Positions 15,101 to 28,900 of a DNA stretch of 64,000 bases are shown in pieces. The notes beneath the pieces are model-generated. The model saw nothing but the letters and a program-made list of their open reading frames with translations, ran no database searches and was not told the DNA's origin. The stretch's first letter is position 1. Each line of letters starts with the position of its first letter. Made by a program: the position numbers and the translations under genes. The DNA lies in contig JAFMSR010000014.1 in assembly GCA_022818135.1 (NCBI GenBank), forward strand, positions 34,089,051 through 34,153,050, in the 5' to 3' direction. Source of the stretch: Saxidomus purpurata (Eukaryota > Mollusca > Bivalvia > Venerida > Veneridae).

Positions 15101-16926
15101 TTTTCTCCGCCATCTTGGTTGACTGTACCGGTCTACGGGAACACCGTACCGGTGCGCGTTCACGACAGTGACCTTTTTGGTTTAAAGTTTTGCGTGCATC
15201 TTTGAAATAGTGTACTTGAGCACTGCATTTAGTCTTACACTTCTTTTTCAGAGGCATAAATGAATTATCAGCATTTTATTGGGCAAAGATCAGTTTTCCA
15301 ATGGACATTATATACGTAAAGTGGGACGTTTACTTTTAATCTTGAATCTTGAGTCTTGAATCGTTTACTTTTAGTATCAATATTTATCAAACGGTTATTC
15401 TAAGTGTGTTTATCACAAAGTGTAAACAAAGGTTAACATATGTCTGCGAAACACCATAATACATGTTTGTAAAAATGACACATACTCTGCATTATATGTA
15501 TCACAGAATTAGTGAGAAAACAAAACAAACAAAATATAAAAAAATTGCTAAATTTCAAACAAAGCAATTCTTTCATACTTTCGTTCATGACCAAATTCAA
15601 TATCAAGACGTTTTAGCAGGCGACACTTACACTATTCTAGATTTGAAGCCTTTGGTTGTCATCATTGTCATCGGATGATGCCTCCAGATGACACGTAACA
15701 ACAGAGATCAAGTACTGTTTGCGAGAATAATTTCGTTATTTTTATCTGATTTATATATCATGGCCGATTTCTTATACCACACTACTGAAACTGTAATCTA
15801 TGTCAGACAGGGTACATGTTAAAGTTCAGTCTCCTTGCACAAAAAGCAAGACATCATAAATAGAGTAGTTTGGTCTTATGTAGATTCATCTACAATCATG
15901 AACAAGCAATGTAAAAGTCACCTTTTTATCAAATGAATCAACTTTCATCAAATCTCCTCCCATTTTCTGGCAATAGCTTCTTGCACCAGTCCATGTGTTG
16001 CGCATCTTTCCGGTCATAAAACCGTAACAGAATTTACCAGCTCTTATCCAAGATCCACAGCCAATGTTGTCAGAAGGAGAATCTATGAATAACATATAAG
16101 CTAAACACAGTAATCAATTTACATTTAATTATCTCATAGTAAGTCATTAGGGACCGTATAGCATCCTTTTTATCTGAAGGAGCCTGGCATAGGTGTGTAT
16201 AAACTTCGCTTAAATCTACTTACACATGGCTAAAATTATCCAGTCACATGACTGTAGTCTGTACGAACGTGGCTAAAGTCTGCATTAAACTTAATAATAT
16301 ATTCCATAATACTTACAGTAGTATTGGGGTTTGTAGCAGATAAAGTTGGCGTTTGAAGTACAGTCTCTATCACTGAATGTGCCCGTCATCCTGAGGACTC
16401 CACAGTTCTCTATACCGGCAACGTTGTCGGGCTCTTGTTGCCATTGACTACGGGGTGAATAACAGAAATATAACTTTGTTTTGATTATATTAAATTATCT
16501 TGATTTAGAAAATTGATATATAACGGTTCGCGAAAAATTACAGCGGAACCCTTTGACATATCTATTTCTATACGATATTTCCGAAAAGTTCTTTAAACAA
16601 ATGAAACAATCTATACTTACGCTGGGGGAGGTATTATATATAAGAACTAGCTTCGCAAACGAGAACAAACTAGACTTATCACTAAATGTGATTAATAACC
16701 CCAAAAGACAGCTTTATCAACTGTGGAAGCTAGTAGTAACAGAATACTTTGCAAAAAAACTAAAATAGAGATATTGTTCTTGGCAATAACTCTGTAATTT
16801 GTCAAGAGTTATGGTTCTTGTATACTGCACTCCGTGTCATTGCGCTTGACCATTGTATAAGGTTTTATTGAATAACAACTAGTAGTTTTCAAGTTATGTT
16901 GCAGACAAGGAAACGTAAGAAAGCGC

Positions 16927-16975
<49 letters not shown>

Positions 16976-19900
16976 TCTTTATTTTGAGAAAGTAACATAT
17001 TATGACATTCATACAGACATTCAATATTGCATCTAATTAGTCAAGATAGAGTTATGGTTATTGTACACTGCACTTCCCATCATTGTACTTGACCATTGTA
17101 TGAAGTTTTATTGAATGCCAACCAGTAGTTTTCAAGTTATTTATCCGGACAAGGAAAAGTTACAAAGGGCAATAATTCTGCAATTACTTAAGATGTAGTT
17201 ATGGTTCTTAACACTGCATTTATTCTCATTGCGTTGATCATTGTGTGAAATTGTATTGAATTCCAACCAGTAGTTTTCAAGTTAAGCTCCGAACAAGGAA
17301 AAGTAACAAAGGGCAATAACTCTGTAATTAGTCAAGATGGAGTTATTGTTCCTGTGCACTGCACTTCCTCTCAATGTGCTTGATCATTGTATGAAGTAGT
17401 ATTGAATTCCAACCAGTCTGCCGCTAATCCCGGAGGCTGCGGATTCGAGCCCCACCAAGGTCACGACCGAACCTCCCCATATGACACCAGTAGTGTTTTG
17501 TTCAGGAAACGGACTCGAGAGTGACTTGATAAGCTACAAGCTTTCTTCACAATCGAGCTTAAATAAATAAGTTTTAAAAATGAAAAAAAGTAGTTTTCAA
17601 GTTAAGCTCCGGACAAGGAAAAATAACAAAGGGCAATAACTCTGTAATTACTCAAGATAGAGTTATGGTTTTGTACACTGCACTTTCTCTCATTGTGCTT
17701 TACCATGTTATGAAGCTGTATTGAATTCCAACCAGTAGTTTTCAAGTTATGCTCCGGACAAAGAAAATGCAACGGACAGACCGACCGACCGACCACCGGG
17801 TGACTCCTATAATAAATTACTATAGAAAAGATTGTTCCACGAAACGGAAACCTTCATTGTAATTCTAATACCCAGTGGTAACTCACACTATGGTTGGATC
17901 CACAGCTCCACCCGTATACCAGCTCCATTGACCAGCAGTGGACTGAAGGCCAACCCAGTGGACCTTGGTGGTTTGCGAAAGGTAGGGTATTTCTCCGGAA
18001 AGAAACGTCTGTAATACAATAATATAACTTTTATTTGTAATAATATGATTCATACTTTTCTAGTATTATTACACATATTTTCAACATTTCAAAGCGTTAT
18101 TATAAGACACCTGTGTGTAATGCTATCAGCACACCAAATGAAGATACATGTAACAATTAAAAACATTACAATACACGCCTTGTACGTCATCAATCAAGGT
18201 ATATGGTAAATATCTGCCTCCGTGCTTATAAAACGTGTATGGTAAAAAAAACTACAAATGTATATTCCTTTTAAGACATACATGTAAACAAGAGGGCCAA
18301 GGAAGTCACTTGTTGCTAAAGGGAGTCAGTAGTAGCTTAGGAAGTCACTGGTTACTAGGGAAAGTCACTGGTTGCTAAAGAAGTCACTAGTCACCTAATG
18401 TCACCAGCAGTTGCTGAGAGAATCACTGGTCACTGTGGGAAGTCAGTGATTGACAAAGACAACATCTACTGTTGATAGTTGCTAAGGATGTCAATTGTTG
18501 CTAATGAAATCTCTGATGGCAAGATCATGCTTAAGGTTACTTAGGAAGTCAGGTGTTGCTAGAGGAAGCCACTGGTTGCTAGGGGTTTAAGTGTTGGCTA
18601 AGGAAGTCACTGGTTGCTAATAAAGTCATTTGTTCGTACGGGAAGTCACTGGTTGCTAAGGAAGACACTTGTTCCAATAGAAAGTCATTGCTAGGGGAAG
18701 TCACTGGTTACTAAAGAAGTAATTTGTTCCAAGAGGAAGTCACTTGTTACTAGGGGAAGTGACAAGTTACTTAGGAAGTCACTGGTTGCTAAGGGAGTCA
18801 CTTGTTGCTTGGTAAGTCGCTGGTTGCTATAGGAACTACATACCAAATGTCTCAGTTCTATGGCTCGTGGTTTTGGAGAAGAAGATTTTTAAAAGTTTTC
18901 CTATTATAAGTCTTTGAAAAACAAGTAACACCCGGTAGGGCCAATATTGGGGAAAGTTTTGAACACACTTGGCAAAGGTCCACTAGACAATACTATATAC
19001 TAACTATCTCAACTCTAAGCCTTGTGGTTGTGGTTTTGCAAAAGAAGATTAGAAACATTTTCATTTTTAAAATTGTAAATTATAAATAAATTGTAATAAT
19101 TGTAAATTTTGACCCCGGGGGTCATGATTTGAACAAAGGTACAGGTCCACATGACTATGCTACACACCAAATATCTAAGCTATTGATCTTGGGTATTACC
19201 AGAAAATTAGTTTCCCTGCGTATACTAGTATATGCCTATGTAAAACAAGTGATCCCCTGGGCGAGGCCATTATTGACCCTAGGGGCAAGATTAGAACAAA
19301 ATTGGTAAAGGTACACTAGACAATGCTGTATACTATATATCTAAGTTCTAGACCTTGTGGTTTAGAAGAAAATTTAAAAAAAACATTCCATTAGAAACCT
19401 ATGAAATGTCAAGTTACCCCCAGAACGGGTTCAATTTTTACCATGGGGTCACGATTGGAACACTCTTTGTAGAGGTCAACAAGTCATGCTTAAAATCTAA
19501 GCCCTAAACCTTGTGGTTTCAGAGAAGATGTTTTCCTACTTGTTGCCATAACAACCAGAGTACTGCATGGAATATAACTTTTTGAACAACTTTCATTGAT
19601 GCTAGGAACATCCCTGCCAAATTTCATCAACATTGGCCCAGTAATTTCAGAGGAGATGTCAGTTGAAGTTAATTGTTGACGACAAACGTCGCACGACGCA
19701 CATCGCACGACTGCGGACACAGGGTGTATGCTATCATCAGGTTTTAATTAGATACATGTACGTGTGTATTTGAAATATACGAACCATGTCGTCCTGATCG
19801 TCAATAACAAACAATGTTGGGTTCACAGCACCGTTACCCATACCCTCGCAATAAGTCTTCGCCTGAGCCCATGTCTTTAGAGCCGACGGGTCGGACGTAT

Positions 19901-22900
19901 TGCCAACCCAGTAACAGGAACTTGTCCCTTGTAACCATCCAAGAACACAACTGCCATCTTGAAAAGCGCATAGTTGATTATAGACATTTGATAATCTATA
20001 GAACTGTTAACGATATGATACTTTATGAGTTCTTGCGGTATTAATGTTAAGTTAAGTTAGTCTGCTTTTCTATAGACATTATACTTATATAACTTCCCCT
20101 TTCAATAATAAATCAAAATAGTACGTTTAAATCTTTACGCTCACAGAGTAACAAACTTTAAATCACACATGATTATAATAAAATCAATACAAAAACAATT
20201 TATTCAATGTTTCAGTAACTTGCATAACTAAGTGTAGTTCCTCATTTAGGTAAAGCACAATATTTCAAGACCAACTAAATAAATATGAGTAAAAACAAAC
20301 AGCAAAATAGCAGAAAACTTCACTAAGATTGTTTATAGTCCCGGTCGACCCTTGGATTCTCCCTGTGTAAAATTGCCAAGTCTCCAGACTGAAGACTGCA
20401 GGTTAAAGAGACAGAAAGATATACAAGGGAATCCGGGTACCAGGCCCTAGCTCTTTTACGTGCCCCGTGTATAGCACCGATACACGCGAGGCTACCTCTG
20501 GGTTTCTAACAATGGGGTTGAAAATACTGAAATTTCTGAATTTCCAGTGCCCTGACCAGGATTCGAACCGGAACCTCCTGATTGATAGTCCAGAGCATTA
20601 ACCACTCGACTGCCGCGCCACCCTAAAACTCACTTTTATGTCATTAAAAGTTGGCTTTATAAAACCCCTGGGGTAGATTGTTTTATTAATAAGGGAGTGG
20701 GGATATTTAGTTGCCCGGATTTTAAAAGGTTCCATACAAAATACCTGGCCTACAGATCTAATGATAGATCACTGCTTCGTTAAGCAGTCGCATGCATACA
20801 CTCTTCCGGAAATCTCAAATTGCTATACAAATACATTATACAGTAGGGCGTTTCTAATCTAAATAAGTAACTTACCGGATGACTTATACTGACATATGTA
20901 TCCTTGTCTAGCATTGCAGCTGAGATCTGCTAATTTGCCTTGTATATTGATTGCGCCACAGTTAGACTTGCCGTCGTTTGCAGGAGACCGATTCCATATT
21001 CTGTTGAGTGAATGAAAAACTACCATTTAGACTAACTAAACCTAAAAGTTTATCTTCAAACATGCAAACATTATATATATATATATTTGATGAAATTCGA
21101 CATTATTGAATATTTTATCATATTTTGAAGTAATTTTGTTAAAATAATTCCTATATTCAGAAACAAGCACGTGCGCACTTCCTCTTACAGTATGGTTAAA
21201 ATGCAACATACATGCATACTTTTTCTAAAAATATCTTACATTAGAGACATGTTGGCATATTCGGACACGCCCCATTTCCAGACACCGGTACCGACTCTGT
21301 TTGCAGCAACTTTTGGAATGTCGTTGAGATCTGTCCAGTAACCACTGCTCGGATAACTCTGTTTCAATGTCGGTAGTAGCCATTTCTGTAAAGGATTTTG
21401 CTTATAATAACACTTATCCTGCTGCCGGCAAATGATTTAGTCTTTGAGAGATATGCAGATCATGATCCGTGCAGGCTGAACATGATCTGCTATTTCCACT
21501 ATTCAGCCATTTAATTTTAAATTGGCGCCCCTTTATATAATGAATGGCACAGACCTAAGTGCAGAATTGATAAATATTTTTAAAAATAGCGGGGTCAATG
21601 TTAACGTTATGTTTGTTTGTATGACCGTTTCCAATGAAACAAGTACATATCGAAATCACATTTATCTTCCAGCTACAGTTTTATTTTCTAGTATTATTTT
21701 CGTCTTTGATAAATTTCCACTGAGTGCAGCAAACCCCATTTGTATAAATATTTTAACTGTAGTTCTTATCACTCAATATTATAATATACATTGACTGTTA
21801 AAGATAAATGTAAAGATAAAAAGTGTGTCTCATTGTCTACCGGTAGTAATAAAGAATGAGTAATAAAGCCTTACAAATTGATCTTGCGATTCTAGGCGTA
21901 GCAATGAGGAATCCATGTTGTTACATTCCGATCGTGCCGCCGTTTGGCTCACACTCTTAAGTGTGTTGATATAGTAGCAATAGTTGTTGTAGGGTAACCA
22001 ACCATCGTCACACCCAGTTGTGGCATCACTGTACACCGGGTATACTGCATCAGAATAATAGACAAGTCAAATGTTTGAACGCCGCCAAATGGAGTGGGGG
22101 TTGCGATAATTAGTAATGTTGGATTTAATGTATGGTGATTAACCAAACCTAATCTTTTTGCACTCTAATTTTGTATATGGCTGACCATTTGTTAATGTTT
22201 AATGCTAAAAAAGATGATTCTACGTCAAGTCTATAGGCATTGTTTCCTCTGTATGGAAATTGGCTGCTGTCACATTATGCTTTTTTGATTAAGGGCGTGG
22301 AATTTGATAGTTTTAAAAAATTAATTAATTCGAACCCACGCTTGAAACTACATGTTTGATTGGTCAATTACACTGCCGTTACAGAGTCGTTACTAAAAAT
22401 AGCTTAATAGTCAAATCATTGAAATAATAATATTTTTTTTATTTTCCTTAGTCTAGAATTCTAACATATGAATTTGCTTCAATTTAGATTATTCTTGTAC
22501 GAAAGAAAAATTATTTCGAAAAAAAAGCTTTATTTGAACCAACGCTTGAAACTGCCGTCCTGACTAAAAATGATTTCGTAGCCGTTCGTTTTAAATCGTT
22601 GTCGTCCAGCGTCCTTACTAAAAATAACTTCGTAGTCATTCGTTTAAAATCGGCCATTTCCGTAAAATTTAGACTGGTTCGCGATCTCAAATCAAAAGAC
22701 CGCTTGTTACAAAAGAACACACTGTGAAATCAGTCTGCAGTCTAAAAATAGTTACGTCACCCCATGGAATTTTTACTTACTGCATTCCAATATACACGCC
22801 GTCTCCAGGACAGCGTGTAATAACCCTAGGCTTCACTTTATAAAAAATTTACAAAAACCATACATTTTGACCGGATGTATAACTTTGTGATTTGAGTTGA

Positions 22901-25900
22901 CTACTAGTCTGGTTCATACTGATATGATGTACAGTACGCCAGACAAAGCTAAATAATGGCGGCCCCCAGTGGAAACTTAAAAGTATAGGCCTACTGTTTA
23001 TGTAGTGAAAATGATAAACATATTGATCATTAAAACTAATCTGTTTATAATAATGATATTCTTGTTTAAAGAAGGTAATTCAATAAGTCCGAGGACTTAT
23101 CTTCCTCGAGGCCTTCCTATAAATATTGCATTCATGATACAAAACAGTTAAAACATAACAAATCATGATCACTTAAACACGGACATACAGTTATGAGCAA
23201 TAGCACCTGAGTTACATTTATGAGCAATAACACATGAGTTACAGTAACGAGAAATAACACATGAACTACAGTAATGAGCAATAGCACGTGAGTTACAGTA
23301 TTGAAAAATCAGAAATTTATTAATTAAGAAGATACTCTCTGTACTTGATACGAAAGGAGGTGAGAGTAGATGCGTTTCTAATATCAGAAGGAATGTAATT
23401 CCATACTACCATACCGGCATGCTGAAAAGTTAGTTTAGTATATTTCGATTTTAAATATTGGGTGCCGAATATCTTTTTTATTTCTAGACCTGAGGCTATA
23501 GTTAGTCTGTATGTTATCTTTAGATAATAAATTACGCATGTATAGTGGTGTAAAATTGTTAAACGTTTGGCATATGAAAATACTGGTGTGGTATTGAATT
23601 CTGTCGGGAAAAGATAGCCAATTTAATTCTTTCAAAAGTGGATAAGAAGAAGCATCAAATTTCCTATCTAGAATCATTCTTGCAGCCCTTTTTTGTGTAT
23701 ATATGATTTTGTGCAGAAAATTTTGACTAGCTGTACCCCATAATGTAGAGCAATAATCAAATTATGCGTTGTGAAATAAGACTCATTTCTTTGTTTAAAA
23801 ATGGTTTTATTTTTCGTAAAAGTGAAAGTTTAGAATTGAGCTTATTGTATACTTTTGATATTTGTAACTCCGATGTCAGTTTATTATCTATGAATATACC
23901 AAGTAGTTTTTGCTGAGATACACTTTCAATATGTTTCCCGTATATTTCTAGCTGTATACTATCACAATTATTTCGCAATTTATTAGCATTTCCCAGAAGC
24001 ATAATTGATGATTTCATTGGTTTTAGTACCATATTATTTAAATCACACCAGTCTGCAACATTTTTGAAATCAGGCTGTAAATCTGATTCAATATTTTTAA
24101 TGACAAGTCAAGCGTGTATAAGGTATCTTCAACATACATATCAACATAGGTGTGTTACATTTGAAATCGCAAATCATTGATGAAAACGAGAAAAGGTACA
24201 GGACCTAATATGGACCATTGAAGAACCCCTGGTGTTTATTTCAAATAGTAATAGCAACTTCATATTGCGACCCTGCCTGATATTGAATCATTCAAGCAGG
24301 CAGTGGCCCATCCCAGTTATTGTAATGTTATTAATCAAGTGATTTCATATTGGCCTTGTTATTTGCCAGAGGGTGGTCGTATTGGCCCAAGGCCGATGGC
24401 ACTAAATTTAAGAGGCGAACAGTTTTTTGAATGCTCAATCTGTGAAATGTTGAAAAGGTTGGACGAGTAAGTGTACTATATTTCGGATTAGTTACTTCAA
24501 CAGGACATTAGAGGATATGAGTCATCTATTTTAGAAAATTTTCGCCGCCTAATATGTTCAAACTTAAAGCTGAAAAAGAACAACAGAGAAGAAGAAAGTG
24601 GCGGTGGTGGGATTTGACTCTCACCTGTAAAATTAGAGAGTAAGTGACATAACCACTGGGCCACTGAAAATGATTGAATACTGAGGGCTAAATAAGGCAC
24701 GAATCCTCAATTCCTCTCGAAAAAAAACTGCTTTCGTACGAAAATACGGCAACATTTCCTAATGTTTATTTCTCGTTATAGTTTACTGGTCAATTAAAGA
24801 TTAATAGCAATTTACATTGGGCTTGTATTGACAAATCACATACCGCAAGGTTTTTTTACATAAAAACGTACACAATTGCTTGTATGGGCGCCGCCATTAT
24901 TGGGCTTTGCCTAACCCGTACCATATGGGTAGGGGCAGGTAACACCAGACTAATTAACTTCATGTATTTATGTTACTGATTCTTTTTCATATATAGTAGT
25001 TTCACTCCTCTGAAGATGTTCAAATTTGTACCAAATGATTACGTGTATACTCATGACTACAACATACACACATATTCTTATTCGCCAGCCAACAACGGTA
25101 TAATACCGGTATTTGTACATTTTTCCTATGCGAAATTGGTAATTGGCTTATTTCTTTGTTTTATTCAGGAGCACTATACTATTTGTTAATATAAAAACAT
25201 TAAGCTGATTGACGCAACTGGAGATGCTTTTCACAGCTGCAATAAAACCGTTCAGTTAAATGCAAATGGCCTTATCCTTCTACCACAGCCACATACACTT
25301 GGGTGTATGGTAAGTAATCCCCTGTAACCCCCCGGCCGACACAATGTTTGGTCAAACACTATTCGTACAAACTTGTATGGTCGTTATCTGAGCATGTTCT
25401 AAAATATTATTTTTTTCTACATCAGACTTTTTATGTGTGCTTTTCACCAAGATTTAAAATTATTTCACTAACCATATTCTGTGATCATAGAGGCTTTCAA
25501 CAAATAAGCAATTAATTTAGTTTTAAACAGGCAATCGCGAATATCTATTAATATAATTACCTTGCATACATATATTTGATTAAATAATTATGTACTATAC
25601 AACTACAGAAATAGTTATCTTTAATACAAGTACAGCCATTGCCTGTATATTATTACGTGATAAAATGATTAGAACAATCTTAGTTTTATAATTGTATGTA
25701 TATAATGTATGTACTTCTGTGGTCACAGGTTTTAAGTGTAAAATAATTTTAAGCACTCTTGAACTAAAGTGACTTTCCAATTATATTTAAAAGGTTATAG
25801 ACTATTTTATATTGTATATATATACTTATGTAAATTATAGCATGTGACCATTGTACTGTGTACTCTTTTATTGTCTCTCTATTCTTGTTAGAATGGCAGA

Positions 25901-28900
25901 CTGTTAGTCCTGTTTTTTATTTGCATGAAATGTATATTATGTGTAACATGTATGGTGAGACAGAAATAAACAAAATAATAATACAATTATTGTATACATT
26001 AACTTGTATCTCAACCAACATCTCTCGGTACATATAGACGATATGGCTGATTAGGTAACTGTTTACATTGTTCGTCGGGGTACAGTTGATAAAGAGATAG
26101 GGAGAGTGTAAAATCGATCATGCGTTGCTGAAATGTTTTTAACAAGGAATCACGGTCACGTGACTCCTTGTTTTAGTAGGCAATTTTGAAAACGACTCAG
26201 CGTTTGCCCCTGACAGTTTGAACAGTCATAGGCTACCCCTTCCGCCTTGCAAAGTAGATCGGCTTTTGCTGAAACGCGTTGGGACCGTGATGCAAACTCG
26301 GCTAAAAATGGGTTAAAATTCATTTCCGTTGCCTTATATACTAGAATGTGTTGATGCTGTAAATCATTAAAATACTAACGGAGGGAAAATTCAATATACA
26401 TGTATATTAATTACTACGCCATCAGGCAGTCGTGTACACTTAATCAATATTTTTAGATCGACGATCACGTGATCAAAACTTTCGTATTTCATTCGCAACG
26501 CGTCCATTCATAAAATTTGAATGGTGCAAACCGATGAAAAATGGTAGAGAGCACTATATACTTTGTGTAGCCTACTTAAGTTTCAAAGTTTTATAGGCTT
26601 AAAGAATAAGCCTTGGTTAAATGTTTAGCTTTTTCAAAGGGTTTCTTAAAGTAAACTAAAGTGTAAGGCTAATAGACTACTTACACGGGTGGTTACCTCT
26701 CCTTACCAACACAAAATGTGATGAAATGAAACTGTGGGTGCGAACTGCCGATGTGGTGCAGTTGTGAAATATCAACAAAAATATGAGTTTGAATTCTGTA
26801 AATTCTTTAATGAAAAATCGGCTGAAACTTTTGGGATAAGATATGAAACATGAACATCCACAGATTCTATTAATTATTTTTGGAGGTTATTTCGTTTGGC
26901 ATCAGTTATAGGTGCATTATGTCCCTTTCAGAAAAAAAATGCTGCATTTGCTTTCTTTTATGATTTCTGATCGGATATCGTTGTTGTAGGAGTTAAATAG
27001 GCAGCTAGTTTCCTAACCACTAGACTTCGGAGGCGGATCTGCTCGGACATCATTATGAAAATAATGATCTGTATTATTTATATGTTTTATGATGTTAGCA
27101 TATGTCCCTTACGGAAACATAATGCACCACCACTTAAATTTTAGGTTTCATGAATATTTCGTGAAATAATAGACGAGTAGGTCGTGTCACGTATTCCTGA
27201 AGGATGTGTCATAAACAAAGCTGGTTACATACAATTCAAAAGCACTGTATTTTACTTCGTCAAAAAGCTGACCAACTAAAATTACTAACAGTCTTTCGGA
27301 TGAGACTTAAACCGAGTACCCATGTATGGGTGCTATACACCTGACATGTAAAAGAACCAAGGGTGTCTCTGGAATTGGGACACTTTCTGTATCTTGCACT
27401 ATCCTCCGAAAACCTAAAATAACTAACCTCTTCTTGGGGCGTTGCTCATATGGATTATCCGGTACCAACGATAAAACTCTAATTACACACACACTCGTCA
27501 AAAAGTCTCAAGCAAAACTATGTTTAAAAAAAACAAAAACAACAGCAACATGATGTGTTATCAATGAACTGAGGTCTGCGATTAAAATAAACGGATAGTA
27601 ACCAAAATCAAGTACTGTTAGCGAAGTATTGACACAAATGATCACTCATTGTCTGTAAGAAAAATCCCCTTGTGCCAAATTTTGCAGAGGACTCCTTGTT
27701 GTCACTTTCAGCGCTTTGATTTCAATCTTAGATCGTAGACTTAAAAATAATAAAAGTGCTCAAGTACTAAAAGGCGGTCGTGTGCGTAAACGAATTGCCT
27801 GGGTTTTAAAGAGAAAAAACTTTGTATAGCGGAATTATAATGTCAGGTGTTATATAAGGCCGGCTTTTTAATTTTAAAATTCTAAATCCGGTCAGTTTTG
27901 ACCAGTAATGTACAAATTCAATTGATGGGACTTTTTTTACCAATTTAACACATTACTTTACGCCAAAAATCTGCTTTCGTATATGAAATTATATTTTCGT
28001 AAAAATAAATATTTATAGATTTCAGCTACTCCGGTAAAACAATGCCTATCTCTCTGCGATGTTTAATCTGGATACGTGAGAGGTATGGCTATAATAAAAC
28101 TTTTTCTGTCAGGAAACGACAAACTGCAATATTGTGTTTCAATCATTTAGACAGGATTGTGCTTATCATCACGAAAGCAAAGAGATAAACCGGCACTACT
28201 ACTTTGTAGCCGTTTTGGTTCGTAAACCCTTAATATAAGAGAATAGCTACGTCCAAAGTCGACCCAGTGGATGTAGTGACTACATTTTATAACCCTCGAG
28301 TTCGGCTCTGAATAATGCAAGTGCAGCCGAAGCTGTACTGGGAGTTACGGGGGTATATTTACTTAAAGTGATATTACCCTTCAAAGTGAACACTATAATT
28401 TTAAATGAAACATTAACCATTGATGTATACTCCTAGAATAATAAACATTGCCATAATTATAACCATCAAATAACAATCTGTATAACAGTTTCATTCACAT
28501 TGAATATAGAAGAAATCTGTTAAAATCTTTTTTGACTATCCTAGTCAAAAATAAAAAATAAACCCTTTCGGTTATGTATATCTTTATTTTTATTTGACAA
28601 TAATAGAAATAACTTGGTAAAACTTACTTTTTTATATGTTTTTCAAGCATCCACTGTGTTTTGAGCTTCATTCTTAACTATAAAGAAATGTGACCATTTT
28701 GAAGGGTAATATAACTTTAAACTTCGCGGACAAGGTCACTTAACAGGGTAGCTACAACCCCGAGGTTCGTACTCTTGGTATATCTGACTTACGTATCTCC
28801 GGGATAAATAAACTACCAAGCTGAATCTTTTAATCATATCAAGCCTATATATGTATTCAAACTGTTTCACGACAAATATAATTTAGTGATTGAAATAATA

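Noticed and set aside
16809..17024. ORF with a run of about 15 leucines
   Set aside because: It is the translation of a (TAA)n microsatellite on the minus strand.
18296..18830. CRISPR-like array
   Set aside because: The units are degenerate and contiguous with no unique spacers, in a eukaryotic intron. It is a minisatellite.
22781..22825. Possible extra lectin exon (minus) with GTAAGT donor, reading VITRCPGDGVYIG
   Set aside because: It ends in phase 2 and cannot join the phase-1 entry shared by all first domain exons. Exon 1 at 42005 fits better.
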